Shown piece after piece: positions 27,301-35,725 of a stretch of DNA of 64,000 nt. Source of the stretch: Macrosoma leucophasiata (Eukaryota; Arthropoda; Insecta; Lepidoptera; Hedylidae); assembly GCA_036365455.1 (NCBI GenBank), contig JAWQUS010000027.1:16046501-16110500 (forward strand). Direction: 5' to 3'. A program made the position numbers and the translations under genes. The notes beneath the pieces were generated by a model, which ran no database searches, had not been told where the DNA came from, and was given only the letters and a program-made list of their open reading frames with translations. Positions within the stretch are counted from its first letter, which is position 1; every line of letters begins with the position of its first letter.

Positions 27301-30300
27301 AACACCGTGTAACGGCAGATAGACAAAGAAACAGGGTCTACGCCGTAGAGCTTCGTAAAAAACTGTTCATAAATATTTTTTGTGAAAAGCCTATGAAAAA
27401 TACATAGGTGATGATAATATAAATGTCTAAATGTCTATTTCTAATAAAGTTATAACTTAACTACCTAACTAACCTATTAGTTCATTATTTTATTTTGCTT
27501 ATGGTTTTGGTCTAGGTATCAATAAGGGGTCTTCCTTCAATCACGTGAAATGCAGAAGGTAGAGGAATGGGTGGTCGAAAAATGTTACATACTCGCTGTT
27601 GCCTGCGGCTTTGCCCGCGTGGATGTCGTTTTATAAATAATTTCAATTTTACAATCCCGTTAGAATGTCCTAATCAAGGTTCCCGTCGCGTACCTACCTA
27701 TACATGGAGAACTTAATCACGTCTATAATTGAAAAATTCAAAAATCTCTATTTAATTTTAACTTCATATATTTGAAAGTTTAGGGGTGATTCTGACAAAA
27801 TACTGAAAGCACGTACCAATTTTTTTATTCCTAACAGAAAGACTGGAACATCACTTTTCAAGTCTCTAACTTAGAAACTACCAAAAATCCCACACAAATT
27901 TTAACCTCAATTCCATACAAACAGTACCCTTCCATTTTTCAACGGTACGGCCCTGTAATTTCCGACACAGAGGCATAACACCTTAGGCCTCAGGCGTGGT
28001 AACGCATATGCATTTTGACCTTGGTCTTTGTGAAAGTGTCAGTGTAAGTGTGTGTATAGGCTGCAGTCATCCCTTAACATCAATGTGAATTGCATGCTGG
28101 TTTGCCACTACATTTACATTAAAAAAAAATTACAACTTAATTCTTCATTTTCCCCTTTTAGGACAGAATTTGTCCATTTCGTCTGCACAGATCATTTTTT
28201 ATTGTAATCCAAAATGTTTATACCTGTTGTCAAAAAGTCCTTTATATTTCGTCTCTTTACAAGAATAATGTGACATTTCATCTAAATCGTTCTTTATGAA
28301 ATGCAACATTATTCTTACAAGAATAACGTGAAATTTCATCTAAATCGTTCTATATGAAATGTCACATTATTCTTGTAAAGAAGCGATTTATCTCTAAAAA
28401 TCCTTTCTTATACATCATGAACCAAATTTTAAGTCTCTAGGAACAGTAGTTTCATATAACATTTTCGTAAACAATTACGAAATCAAAAGCAAAGAAATAA
28501 TCAATGTAGAATCAACCGTATAATTCAGAGCATAGGTAGCGCGGCCGCTGCCCCGACTTAAGGGGTTAAGTAGCCTGAATGACCTTGGTAAAACGGAGCT
28601 CATCAAATATTTGTCAAAATAGAAGCAATCTAGCGGATACTCGCTGTACTTGGTCGACAAGATCAAAGATTAAGTAACTGTAGAGGAGATAAGCATTGCT
28701 GTGCTTATTAATGTTGCATCACAGTGATTATACTACTAGAACAGTTTTGAATACAATTTTCGCTATTGGTACGGGTAGCGAGCGAAACTTGCTTGTTTTT
28801 TGCTCGTTAGTTATTTCTGCGTTGCGAACGGTTTATTCTTGGATAATTTAAAAACTTAATATTTTATGTACATAAGAATGGTGGGCTGTTGTGCTATGTA
28901 TGACTGTATGGTGATAGAACTTTAACGAGCTCGAAAGCATGAATACCTCCATATCATCTACTTTACCTACCAGTAACTCTATGTTCACCGTTATCATGTT
29001 CTGGTAAGTAGTATACAGTGGTAAAGCTTCAGTGGCCAAGCTCCAGGGCGAGCGAGCACCACCGCATTTCCCAATTTACATTTCACTAAATGGTACCTAC
29101 TGTAAGCGATAATAGTGTGTAAGCAATGTGGGTATCAATGTCAGAGTTCCTTGAGGTGATAATTACGAAAATGATATCTCCTTTAAAATCAAAGACGGTG
29201 CTTTGTCAGATCCAAGATGGCGGACAAAACATTGCTTCCAAATTGTGATATGGGTGTCAATTTCGAGGTTTCTTGGGGTGCTGATAACGAAAATGGCATC
29301 AATTTGCAGATCCAAGATGGCTGAGAAATTTTTTTTCAAAATATGACATGGGTATCAATTTTTAGGTATCTTGGGGTGCTGATTACGAAAACAGCATCAT
29401 TTTTCAGATCCAAGATGGCGGACATAAGTATTATTCCAAATTGTGGTATGGGTGTCCATTTCGAGGTTTCTTGGGATGCTGATTACGAAAATGACATCAT
29501 TTTTCAGATGTTAGATGGCGGATGCCGTTTATTGTCTACGGGCGTTACATCTTAGTATGCAATCTGACGCAAACGAATAGCTGCCCTGAGGATTAATGTG
29601 TGCGTGATTGTGGAGATGGTGTTACATTTGTGTAAGAAATTACATGGTGGGAGAAGCGGCGACACTGGTTCTAATACTAAATTGAAGCAAAGGCCTTTCC
29701 ATCCTTATTTATCTATTCCGTGATTATGATAGTAGGTAACTAAATGCAGTCAGAATTTTGTGCCAATTGAGGCTGATCCTAGATACTGTTATAAGAATGG
29801 TGGACTAGTTTAAGAAACATAAGGCTTTCATAATATAATAGCGTAAATTTGGGAATCAAAAGAAGAAAAGAGAAGTGTAAGGTTCATAATATGGGTCTTG
29901 GGTAGGGCAAGTAAGGCATACGGCAAAGCCCAAAGCTATTAAATCAGGAAGTCAAATGACACCAATGAGGAGTTTTATTAAAGCGAATATCATGTCATGT
30001 GATATTTTTATCTATACCATCACTCATCTAAGTATTGGCCAACTATATATCTATACAAATAAATAAAATTGGAGTGTCTGTTTGTAATATTAAAATAACC
30101 GCTTTTTACTAAATGTATATGTATATGTACACGGTACATATACCAAAACAACATTTTTTACAATTTTTGTCTGTCTGTCTGTTTGGCGGGGCTAATCTTG
30201 GGAACGGCTGGACCGATTTTGATGGGACTTTCACTGGCAGATAGCTGATGTGACAAGGAGTAACTAAGGCTACTTTTATCTCCATACATCCATACATACC

Positions 30301-31782
30301 TACATACAAATAAGTAGAATTAGAGTGTATCCGACTTTGACGGGACTTCAACGGGTAGGTAGCTGATGTAACAAGGAGTAACTTAGGCTACTTTTATCTC
30401 CATACATCCATACATACATACATACCTACATACAAATAAGTAGAATTGGAGTGTATCCGACTTTGACGGGACTTCCATGGGTAGGTAGCTGATGTAACAA
30501 GGAGTAACTTAGGCTACTTTTATCTCCATACAACCATACATACATACATACCTACATACAAATAAATAGAATTTGAGTGTCTCCGATTTTGACGAGTCTT
30601 TCACTGGCAGATAGCTGATGTAATAAGGAGTTACTTAGGCAACTTTTATACTAGCTGCGCCTACGACTTCGTCCGGGTAGATACTTCATATTTTTTCTTA
30701 CGTGGACGATGTCGCGGGCACAGCTAGTTATTATATACAATTAGGTACCTAGTAACATTACGTGAGGAAAGGTTTAAGATAAATGGAAAAGAAATGTAAG
30801 CCACACATTTACGCAAAGGGAATAATAAAATACCCATCGTTATTGAAGAGCTGTAACTTTGCTGTCGACATAATTTTCGATTGTTACGTCAAATAGGATC
30901 TTTCAGTCCTTTGTAGGAAATTTAACAATTCAAGAAAAAAAAGTATAGTCATTTACGGTTTTTGTGTAACCTTTGGCATGGAGCTCGTTTTTAGGTGATT
31001 TTCTATTTCTATTCCTATATATTAGTGAAACGTGATTAAATAATCATAACATTATGTAATTATTATTAAGCAGGTACCAATTTAACCTGCAAAATTAATA
31101 TCATAAATAACATTAGATGCTAAAATAAAGATGGGTTTTTTAAACAACCTAAATCTTTACTAATACAATTAATATTACGCACTTATTAGGAGTAAGTTTG
31201 TATCGTTACATTTTCGTACCTACGTAAATAATAATTTGTTTTATTTACAGGAAAAAATAGATGGATACGTTTTTTATTTGTATTTTATAGGTTTTCATTC
31301 ACGACCGAAGGAAAATAATTTCGTTAATGTTCCATTCCACGTGATTCCATTTACGCGAACCGTCCGTAGACTTTAGTTTTATAGACAATGAATCCGAGTC
31401 GAATTATTTTTTAATAACATCAATAGTGATTGTATCCAGTGAGTGGCAGCCGTGCAGTTTTCAATTTTCAAAGCAAACAAGCGGTCGACGAATTCTGACT
31501 CTCTGACAATAGTAGATATGCCTTTATGCACGCGCATTTACAAATTCGACATTGAATTTTTGGATATTTCTACGGAATCGCATTGAATTTTCAAATAGTA
31601 TTTTAACTGAAACTTTAAACTAATAATTTGTAAAGAACACTCGTGAAAACATACTATTAATATCGCAAACAAATACCATTAGAGTCAATTTTTGCAATCT
31701 ATCGTATGCGCTAGGGCATGTTTAGAAATTACATCTCATTCTTAACGAACACTTTTGAAAATAGAAACAAATACTCACCCAT
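9335..31782 (-). CDS. SV2-like MFS transporter (synaptic vesicle glycoprotein 2-related), 11 exons
   Basis: Putative 12-helix solute transporter of the SV2/SLC22-like branch of the major facilitator superfamily; substrate not predictable. Minus-strand coding exons: 31779-31782, 18766-18819, 17968-18129, 16102-16264, 15291-15412, 14456-14697, 13734-13939, 12962-13224, 11917-12076, 10252-10379, 9335-9390. Every junction is GT-AG and phases agree (1560 nt, 519 residues). N-terminal EHGADFEAAISATGFGRFHF is typical of insect SV2-like proteins. The MFS loop motif GCLADTKGRK is near residue 83. PESPKFMM follows helix 6, then a basic Ser-rich cytoplasmic loop (residues about 250-295), a large Cys-containing luminal loop between helices 7 and 8, and FPTNLRVMAAALS near residue 455. 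Tail-to-tail with CHMP5. No damage seen. Ten exons are secure; the four-base first exon (ATG G) is inferred from phase, splice site and nearby promoter-like elements. Confidence 0.93.
9657..9970 (+). repeat. RTE-type LINE tail followed by family A repeat
   Basis: 9657-9696 matches the lepidopteran LINE 3' tail word GGCTTTGTCCAGCAGTTGAC. From 9697 a full-length family A copy runs from GTGGCAAACTAGCAT to CCACTAGTAAAA. It lies in the last intron of the transporter gene. Confidence 0.6.
10046..10187. mobile_element. 136-bp foldback MITE with TTA target duplication
   Basis: Element 10049-10184 is an almost complete inverted repeat: GCCTGGGTTGCACCAC at the left, GTGGTGCAACCCAGGC at the right, with a long inner stem including TTGTAACATTTCACATCCTT. 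It is flanked by TTA on both sides (10046-10048, 10185-10187). A 3-bp TTA duplication fits the PIF/Harbinger superfamily (inference). It sits in a transporter intron. Confidence 0.75.
10420..10700 (+). repeat. family A repeat, near full-length
   Basis: Runs from the T-rich TTTTATGTAATGCAAGTGGC to CTCTGCCACCAGTAAAA. With 9697-9970 it gives two copies in the same orientation in neighbouring introns. A third, highly diverged copy follows at 10769-10960. Confidence 0.7.
10961..11190 (+). repeat. family D repeat, copy 1
   Basis: Shares AGAGAATATGTAATAATAC, CACTTCGACGTC, GTAAATACACGTCACTG, AATTAAGCGTTTGTATGG and TTTTGGCGGAG with copies at 12333-12540 and about 24465-24900. Non-coding dispersed repeat of unknown class. 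Confidence 0.65.
11249..11431. repeat. family E element, partial
   Basis: Begins AAATATTGCACATCGAGC and ends in AGCAGAGATAACGCTCTACG. It matches about three quarters of the full copy at 46591-46832. It abuts a SINE directly. Confidence 0.6.
11435..11740 (-). mobile_element. tRNA-derived SINE, copy 1
   Basis: On the minus strand the head shows an A box-like TAGCGTAGTGGTAGCAGG and a B box-like GGTTCTATTCCC. The body includes TATCAGAGATAACGG and CCATTTTCTGGAAGTTTCC, and the tail CTACCCCTTCGGGGATTACA. A second full copy is at 59512-59825. Pol III ancestry is inferred from the boxes. Confidence 0.7.
12333..12540 (+). repeat. family D repeat, copy 2
   Basis: AGAGAATATGTAATAATACA to GGAGTGTCCGCGG; the same words as the copy at 10961. 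Lies in the intron between transporter exons 8 and 9. Confidence 0.65.
17537..17557. repeat. poly-C tract
   Basis: An uninterrupted run of about 18 cytosines within a GC-rich patch of a transporter intron. A comparable G-run is at 19444-19453. Confidence 0.8.
18345..18500 (+). repeat. family A repeat, strongly diverged
   Basis: AAACAAGCATGCGGTTCACA and AATGCAGATGCGTTTCTACC are recognisable; the 3' half is lost. Confidence 0.5.
19590..19790. repeat. family F repeat (GGGTAAAAACGGGACCC), copy 1
   Basis: GGGTAAAAACGGGACCCTAT, TGCCGCTGTAAGGTCCGTCTG, ACCAGGCTGTATTTCATGA. A widespread lepidopteran dispersed repeat by recognition. Other pieces lie at 20836-20923 and 58622-58770. Confidence 0.6.
20398..20495 (+). 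repeat. minisatellite (ACCAACGCC)n
   Basis: Imperfect tandem array built of ACC, AACGCC and AACACC units, about 100 bp. It follows a known-looking repeat start (AACGGGTTGTACTCTGGGAG at about 20322). It is the reverse complement in unit sequence of the array at 21860-22030. Confidence 0.75.
20836..20970 (+). repeat. family F repeat interrupted by a relative of the 68-bp hairpin element
   Basis: Family F sequence runs GGGTTCCGTACTAAAAGTGC to CTGTCACCAG (20923). From 20924 it switches to CATATAGCAACACAGGC and ACCGGCTGCCGCGGCGGACC, which aligns with the reverse complement of the complete hairpin at 50685-50752. The far arm is missing, so this copy is truncated. Confidence 0.5.
21720..21860. repeat. 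family G repeat flanking a minisatellite
   Basis: TGTCTGTCTGTCTG, TCGGTTAAGGGAAATAAATT, ATGGCCAATTGTAAATTTAC and TTCAAGCACTGCTTC. The same words occur inverted at 33700-33925. It leads directly into the 21860-22030 array. Confidence 0.55.
21860..22032 (+). repeat. minisatellite (GGCGTTRGT)n
   Basis: About 170 bp of imperfect 9-bp units such as GGCGTTGGT and GGCATTAGT. It creates an open frame coding a Val/Ala/Leu repeat, which is a by-product of the unit, not a gene. Unit sequence is complementary to the array at 20398-20495. Confidence 0.8.
22455..22817 (+). repeat. family C repeat, copy 2
   Basis: Starts TTTTATGGCATCGCTTGTAA and ends near CGCATCTTTCAAGG. Colinear with copy 1 at 8527-8903 with small indels. 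Confidence 0.7.
23190..23295 (+). mobile_element. RTE-like LINE 3' tail
   Basis: ACCCACATTGGAGCAGCGTG followed by GTGGAGTAAGCTCCAGGCC and CAGCAGTGGGACGTATCA. This is the conserved 3' end of a lepidopteran RTE-type LINE. 5'-truncated; no reading frame retained. Confidence 0.6.
23456..23892. mobile_element. 417-bp MITE with 10-bp target duplication
   Basis: Element 23466-23882, with termini AGGTGGCCAAC and GTTGGCCGCCT, is flanked by the direct repeat CTAGTGATTA at 23456-23465 and 23883-23892. Inside are several GCGGGAC words and opposing CA and GT microsatellites. A 9-10-bp duplication suggests a Mutator-like origin (inference). Related GCGGGA sequence recurs at about 53720-53820. Confidence 0.7.
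24424..24900 (+). repeat. SINE-tail / family D chimera
   Basis: 24424-24470 carries the SINE tail words CACGCCTGTGATCTCCGAAG and GGCAGAGGTAAATG. It joins directly to family D word GGGCGACGGTTGGTATTTTG. After about 290 bp of other DNA, family D resumes at GTAAATACACGTCACTG (24802). Confidence 0.5.
26025..26430 (-). repeat. family A repeats, two fragments head to tail
   Basis: A diverged fragment (26025-26150) is followed by a near-complete reverse copy from AAGCTCGTGGGGGTAGGCAC to the A-rich end TTCTATTACATAAAAAAAC. Confidence 0.6.
26774..26978 (-). mobile_element. Lep1-like Helitron fragment
   Basis: Read on the minus strand: TCTATACCTACTAATATTAT at the 5' end and GGCGAAGCCGGGACGGGCTG then CTAGT at the 3' end. 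These are the standard termini of short lepidopteran Helitrons. Confidence 0.7.
27945..28125 (-). repeat. family A repeat, 5'-truncated, with A-tail
   Basis: From ACGGTACGGCCCTGTAATTT to ACATTAAAAAAAAAT. The truncated left end plus A-rich right end resembles a retroposed copy. Confidence 0.6.
28255..28380. repeat. dimeric hairpin repeat
   Basis: Two tandem units of about 58 bp, each a hairpin (AAGAATAATGTGACATTTCAT against ATGAAATGCAACATTATTCTT in the first). The outer 27 bases at each end (28255-28281 and 28354-28380) are also perfect inverted repeats, so the pair can fold as one long stem or as two hairpins. Confidence 0.75.
29015..29105 (-). repeat. family A repeat fragment
   Basis: GTGGTAAAGCTTCAGTGGCC, GCACCACCGCATT and TTTCACTAAATGGTA; only the left third of the reverse-oriented element is present. 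Confidence 0.5.
29120..29527 (+). repeat. minisatellite of about 110 bp, four units
   Basis: Each unit contains ATGGGTATCAATTT (or variant), TTTCTTGGGGTGCTGATTAC, GAAAATG and CAGATCCAAGATGGCGG. Four diverged copies in direct orientation. The repeated open frame is a by-product. Confidence 0.8.
30045..30652 (+). repeat. Helitron-like sequence with internal 127-bp tandem expansion
   Basis: Starts TGGAGTGTCTGTTTGTAATA and has GGAACGGCTGGACCGATTTT, typical of Lep1-type elements. From about 30225 a unit beginning GGGACTTTCACTGGCAGATA and containing AACAAGGAGTAACTTAGGCT and (CATA)n is repeated about 3.4 times. Confidence 0.7.
30650..30728. repeat. ACTAGCTG foldback hairpin
   Basis: Left end ACTAGCTGCGCCTACGACTT and right end GTCGCGGGCACAGCTAGT form an imperfect inverted repeat of about 79 bp: two facing Helitron-like 3' ends. 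A related foldback lies at 33582-33664. Confidence 0.6.
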
Positions 31783-31805
31783 TATTAAAACGAATTCACT
31801 CTGTC

Positions 31806-31843
31806 ACTATGATTAAAAAAGTCCGTTTGAGATCACGTTATAT
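31806..31843 (-). promoter_or_regulatory. candidate core promoter of the SV2-like gene
   Basis: On the minus strand a TATAAC box (31838-31843) is followed 33 bases later by an initiator-like TCATAGT with its A at 31810, giving a 28-nt leader before the proposed ATG at 31782. Upstream (31860-32080) the DNA is unusually GC-rich for this window. Spacing is as known for insect TATA/Inr promoters; function is inferred. Confidence 0.4.
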
Positions 31844-32809
31844 GCGTACACGTTTACCGATGTAGCATCGTCACCCTCTTGATTGAGCGGATGCGCGGGC
31901 GCCGATACAAGCCGCCTCAAGGATGCCGCGTGCTGCCCACAGAGGCTTCTGTGCGAATGCCGCCTCGCTACCGGCTGTCACCGAGGATTCCTTCCACGCG
32001 AGATAACGATAACAGCGACGTACGATCGCTCATCTCGTGTTATCTAGACGGCCGGTGACCACGATCCATCTCCTGATTTGACTTCTAGGCCGCTGTAGTC
32101 AAGTTCTGCTTTTTCTACAATTACGTAACATACACGTAACACGCGTGGATTCAACGTCTTGAGAGTATGTACCTATCGATATTCTGATGAGTCTATGTTT
32201 GTATCAGATAATTATAATTTGTTATCTATTACATATGAGTATTGTCTATCACTAGAATTCTTGGCTACTTGAACACTAGGCATTTCTTATCGGGAAGTGT
32301 TTAGTCATGCTGTAGCCTACCTATAGTGGTAGCTAATAGAATGTTATTAGCCTGCATTTGTCCAACTGCTTGATCTAGGTCCCGGTCTTCTGTATGAAAG
32401 TTCAATTATACGAGTATATAGATTAATAAGCCATGCCTGCCTTAAATTACTGACCCATCTTAGATTGCTATTGTTGGTAAATTCTAATGAGAGAATAAAT
32501 TCATAATACCTATTTCTGATGCATCTGAAATCATTGGCCTTCACTTAACGATTACCATAACGATACGGGCTCAACGATTTAGCAAATCTTTCGGAACAAG
32601 GAAAATGCTGTTGAAAATTAGGTACCACTAATTGGCCATACCCAACATGGCTTGGACTACGCCTGTCGGTGCACATTACATTAAAGATCCTATTCAATAA
32701 GGGCTACGTGAAAATATTTTAAGGTGAATATTGATCAACTTTGTTTCTTTTTTATGTTATGAAAGTGACAAATAAACTTAGGGATGGTTGAAGTGGCAAG
32801 TAATAAATA

Positions 32810-33016
32810 AAAATAAAATACGCTTATACTCACAACCCCACAGTAGGTATAAACCTGTGTCGTGGGTGCCGTTGTACACATACAACACACACACAAACAC
32901 CCAGACCCGAAACAAATATCTGCAGGCCATACAAATATTTGTCCCGGTGCGGGGATCGAACCCGCGACCCTTCTAACCAAACGGTCAGCTCACACCACTG
33001 GACTATCCGAGTCGTC
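32810..33016 (-). mobile_element. tRNA-derived SINE (second family)
   Basis: The head at 32941-33016 (minus) has A box TAGTCCAGTGG, B box GGTTCGATCCC and an intact T-arm GCGGG/CCCGC. The body holds ATTTGTATGGCCTGCAGATA and GTTTCGGGTCTGGGTG and ends in the T-rich GCGTATTTTATTTTTATT. Confidence 0.75.
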
Positions 33017-33095
33017 AATATAGTAGCCTCTAATAGCCTTATAGAAGTCTTCGGGACGTGACGACCCCATCGCCCCCCAGTGGACAAGAATTCTT

Positions 33096-33345
33096 CCGCT
33101 AGCGTAGTCAGTCAACCGAACAATGGCGGTCAAACCATTCCAGTAGGGTGACATAATAACATGGGACGACAGGAGCATCCCGCGATAAAACTACCGCCAC
33201 TATACCAAATCGTCTGCCAAGCGTGGCGATTATGGCATGACGCCTCCATGGCATATCCCTTAATGATGCTTAACATTGTTGTGCGTCTTTGGGGAAGGCT
33301 TTGTCCGGCAGTGGACATCTTTCGGCTGGAGTGATGATAATGGCC
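33096..33345 (+). repeat. family B repeat (LINE-tail type), copy 1
   Basis: AGTCAGTCAACCGAACAATG, GCGGTCAAAC, GATAAAACTACCGCCACT and TTTGGGGAAGGCTTTGTCC, ending CATCTTTCGGCTGG. Same layout at 48641-48880 and, split, at 50410-50970. The end resembles the LINE tail found at 9657 and 58080. Confidence 0.65.
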
Positions 33346-33520
33346 TTAATGTACATGCGTTGTTCTTCCTAGGCCTAAGGTATTATGCCTTTGTGCCGTA
33401 AATACCAGGGCCACACAACCTAAACTAACCATTAGATTTAGACAGGTAGCGGCAGTTAGATTAGGTAATGCGGTGATGCCTTCGCTCACCAGCTCCGCCA
33501 ATGGAACACTATCGTCAGTG
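33343..33520 (+). repeat. family A repeat, 5'-truncated
   Basis: From CTAGGCCTAAGGTATTATGC to AACACTATCGTCAG; it abuts the family B copy as at 9657-9970. Confidence 0.5.
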
Positions 33521-33581
33521 TTCAATGTGTACTTACTAAGTATCTTGAAATGGCAATAAGTTCGTCTCGTATTAGGTATCT

Positions 33582-33664
33582 ACTAGCTGTGCCCACTTCG
33601 TCCGCGTAGATTCTGAACAATAATTTCATTAAATTCTACGCTGATGAAGTCGCGGGCTAAACTA
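33582..33664. repeat. ACTAGCTG foldback, second copy
   Basis: Left ACTAGCTGTGCCCACTTCGT with CCGCGTAGA, right TCTACGCTGATGAAGTCGCG. Imperfect stem of about 30 bp with an AT-rich loop, related to 30650-30728. Confidence 0.6.
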
Positions 33665-33699
33665 ATCTAAATTAAAAACGTAACGTTAGCCGCATTCAA

Positions 33700-33925
33700 C
33701 TTCTTTTAAAAATTTTGAAAAAATGCTTGAAGTAAATTTTCAATTAACCATAACTTCTTTTTCGCTTAACCGACGAAACAAAAATTTTGACAACTCTCCT
33801 AATTATATGTAATCCATCTGTGACCGTGAAACACAGCAGTGACAGCGGTCACATCGGTCACAGATGGATGTCACAGTTTCGAAGTTATGACGTACCAGGC
33901 AGACAGACAGACAGACAAACAAAAA
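33700..33925. repeat. family G repeat with 15-bp hairpin arms
   Basis: Inverted relative of 21720-21860. Perfect arms ATCCATCTGTGACCG (33812-33826) and CGGTCACAGATGGAT (33855-33869) enclose a loop with tandem CGGTCACA words, then a CAGA microsatellite. Confidence 0.65.
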
Positions 33926-34202
33926 TTCCAAAAATTGTTTCTTTTTTTTGGTTTCTATAACTCTCTCTTCTTAAATTGGATTTTTGGAAAAATATTTAAT
34001 GTAATGACCCTCGATTTTTACTGTCTTATTATATGTATGTTATGATATATTATTATGTACCTCAAAAATAGAACTGGTGAATCGTTGTGGTATGTTCACC
34101 TCTACCTATACCTTCAAGAATAATTATATACAAGCTTAAAGTTGTTTTACTTCACATTTTTAAACGCGGAAAAAAGTACTACTCAGCGCTATAGGGATTA
34201 TT

Positions 34203-34463
34203 TTACTTAGCATATTGCTTTTTAAGCGCGACGTCGTAAGCGTCCCTTGGGATCACAACAGGACCGACGCTAATGAGCGGCTTCCTAAGGCGATTTGTTG
34301 CATCCCCAATTGTAAATATTATTAATATAATATTTACAAAATCTTCAAATAAAAACCAACCAAGCCATGCTCCGACGGTTTGGATATTCATGTACAAAAA
34401 AGTAGAAATAACATCGAATGAGCAAATGATGAAACAGTTACATACGAATCTAAATGGTTAAAG
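34203..34463 (-). CDS. candidate terminal exon, membrane-spanning, unidentified
   Basis: Open minus-strand frame with an acceptor-like CCATTTAG just before 34461 and a stop at 34203. It encodes two hydrophobic stretches (around CNCFIICSFDVISTF and FVNIILIIFTIGD) and a hydrophilic C-terminus ending KKQYAK. Joined in phase to the 34626-34772 candidate. The order helix, helix, charged tail recalls insect chemoreceptors, but the TYhhhhhQF signature is absent, so I do not assign a family. It could be chance or a decayed gene. Confidence 0.3.
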
Positions 34464-34625
34464 GGGCCTACGACATCCAAGAAAGCCTCAAGTATCTTCG
34501 GAATGTATGAAGAAACTGATGAAAGTAGAAGAACCACGGGAGGTTTGTAAGTATTAGGTACTTACCGATATGTTTGGCGCTCCACACTCTTTACATACCC
34601 TATAGGGATCTTGCATGAAGTTACA

Positions 34626-34772
34626 TACATCAATACAGTCAGGGAAATCCGCTTTCCCAAAATTATTTAAATTTGTAGGATTTATTACCACCGAGTTAGG
34701 TGTGGTCGAACGTCTCTTTCTCTGTGTTCTTGTTAGATAGTAGCTTATGATTCTGAAATTGAAGCTAAGATT
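34626..34772 (-). CDS. candidate internal exon, unidentified
   Basis: Bounded on the minus strand by acceptor AATTTCAG and donor GTATGT (an alternative GTAAGT lies at about 34565). The open frame starts ISYYLTRTQRKRR and contains DFPDCIDVCNFMQDPYR: a basic patch then an acidic Cys-containing segment. Phase 2 at both ends fits the 34203-34463 frame. No known family recognised; composition is less AT-driven than background frames. Confidence 0.3.
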
Positions 34773-35329
34773 TGCTAGTCTGGTTCATTACATCGGACTC
34801 CGACCTATTAGACTCATCAATCAAACTTTATTAAAGTTCATCGATTTTTTCGGGTAAGCACTTTTCAAAAACGGGGCGACTAACTTCAAATCCACAATTA
34901 ATTTTCGAGAGAACTGATAGATATTAATGAGTAGCAATGAGAGCTTCAACTTTGCTGTTGACTAGAAACCAATTCGATGGATAAATGTCCGTAGCTTAAA
35001 AGAAAGCATATGTAATTATTATTATTTTTTTTTACTTACTTATTAATAGGGATATTTTATTGAAAATATAGTGTTTTGGAAAACAGTTCAGTACCTGGTA
35101 ATATGATAATAATGATAATTATAATTTCCGTGATTATCCATTCCATTGGCATACATGTCAAATATAGTATGATGGCATTATTACATATTCTCTGATGATG
35201 GCTTAAAAAGTCCGGTTTTGCGGTATTAGGTATAGTTAGTTTGTCTGGTAATGGACGAGAGAAAATCTGATGCCACTTCACAATCCACTAGGATACCATA
35301 ATGTTACAAGAGAATCAGATAGTTTTTTC

Positions 35330-35725
35330 TTAAACATAGTTGCTGCATAGTTTCAGCAAAATGTCAGAAATCTCAACACGACGAATTGCGTCTTGCACCT
35401 TGTTCAGTACCTCCACCAAATCTAAGATTAGATAAAGAGCCGAACCCAAATCGTCAGGATTGGGATTTGGGATTGATTTTGGATGGGGGCTTTGATTGAG
35501 TTCACTTAACATCCTCTCTGAGTATCTGACATTCTTGAGTAATTTTTCACCATCATTTTTGAAAGAATCAAATGTTTTTGAAAAGGGCGCGGCATCAACG
35601 TTATGGGTTAAGAGTCTCAAGAGCGTGTCAGATATTCTGAGAGGGTGTAAAATGTGCCCAAATAATACTCCTATACAAAATTCAGACGAGTAATATCGTA
35701 GCGACCTTTTGAATAAATTTTGCAT
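35330..35725 (-). CDS. 131-residue open frame, unidentified
   Basis: Starts MQNLFKRSLRYYSSEFC and contains NQSPHPKSIPNPNPDDLG and a predicted helix LILDLVEVLNKVQDAIRR. It is soluble, with balanced composition rather than the K/N/I/F bias of random frames nearby. It lies upstream of the two candidate exons on the same strand. It may be a first exon of the same gene, a remnant, or chance. There is no signal peptide. Confidence 0.3.
   Translation of the reverse strand: MQNLFKRSLRYYSSEFCIGVLFGHILHPLRISDTLLRLLTHNVDAAPFSKTFDSFKNDGEKLLKNVRYSERMLSELNQSPHPKSIPNPNPDDLGSALYLILDLVEVLNKVQDAIRRVEISDILLKLCSNYV

Larger units (their letters stand above)
18820..31778 (-). other. first intron of the SV2-like gene, 13 kb, repeat-filled
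   Basis: From donor GTGAGT (minus, at 31778) to the acceptor before 18819. It holds no supported coding exon. It contains family A, C, D, F and G repeats, minisatellites, several MITEs, a Helitron end and a LINE tail, listed separately. The remaining sequence is plain AT-rich DNA. Confidence 0.6.

Noticed and set aside
29120..29527. CRISPR-like regular repeats
   Set aside because: Units are about 110 bp and contiguous, without unique spacers; genome is eukaryotic. This is a minisatellite.
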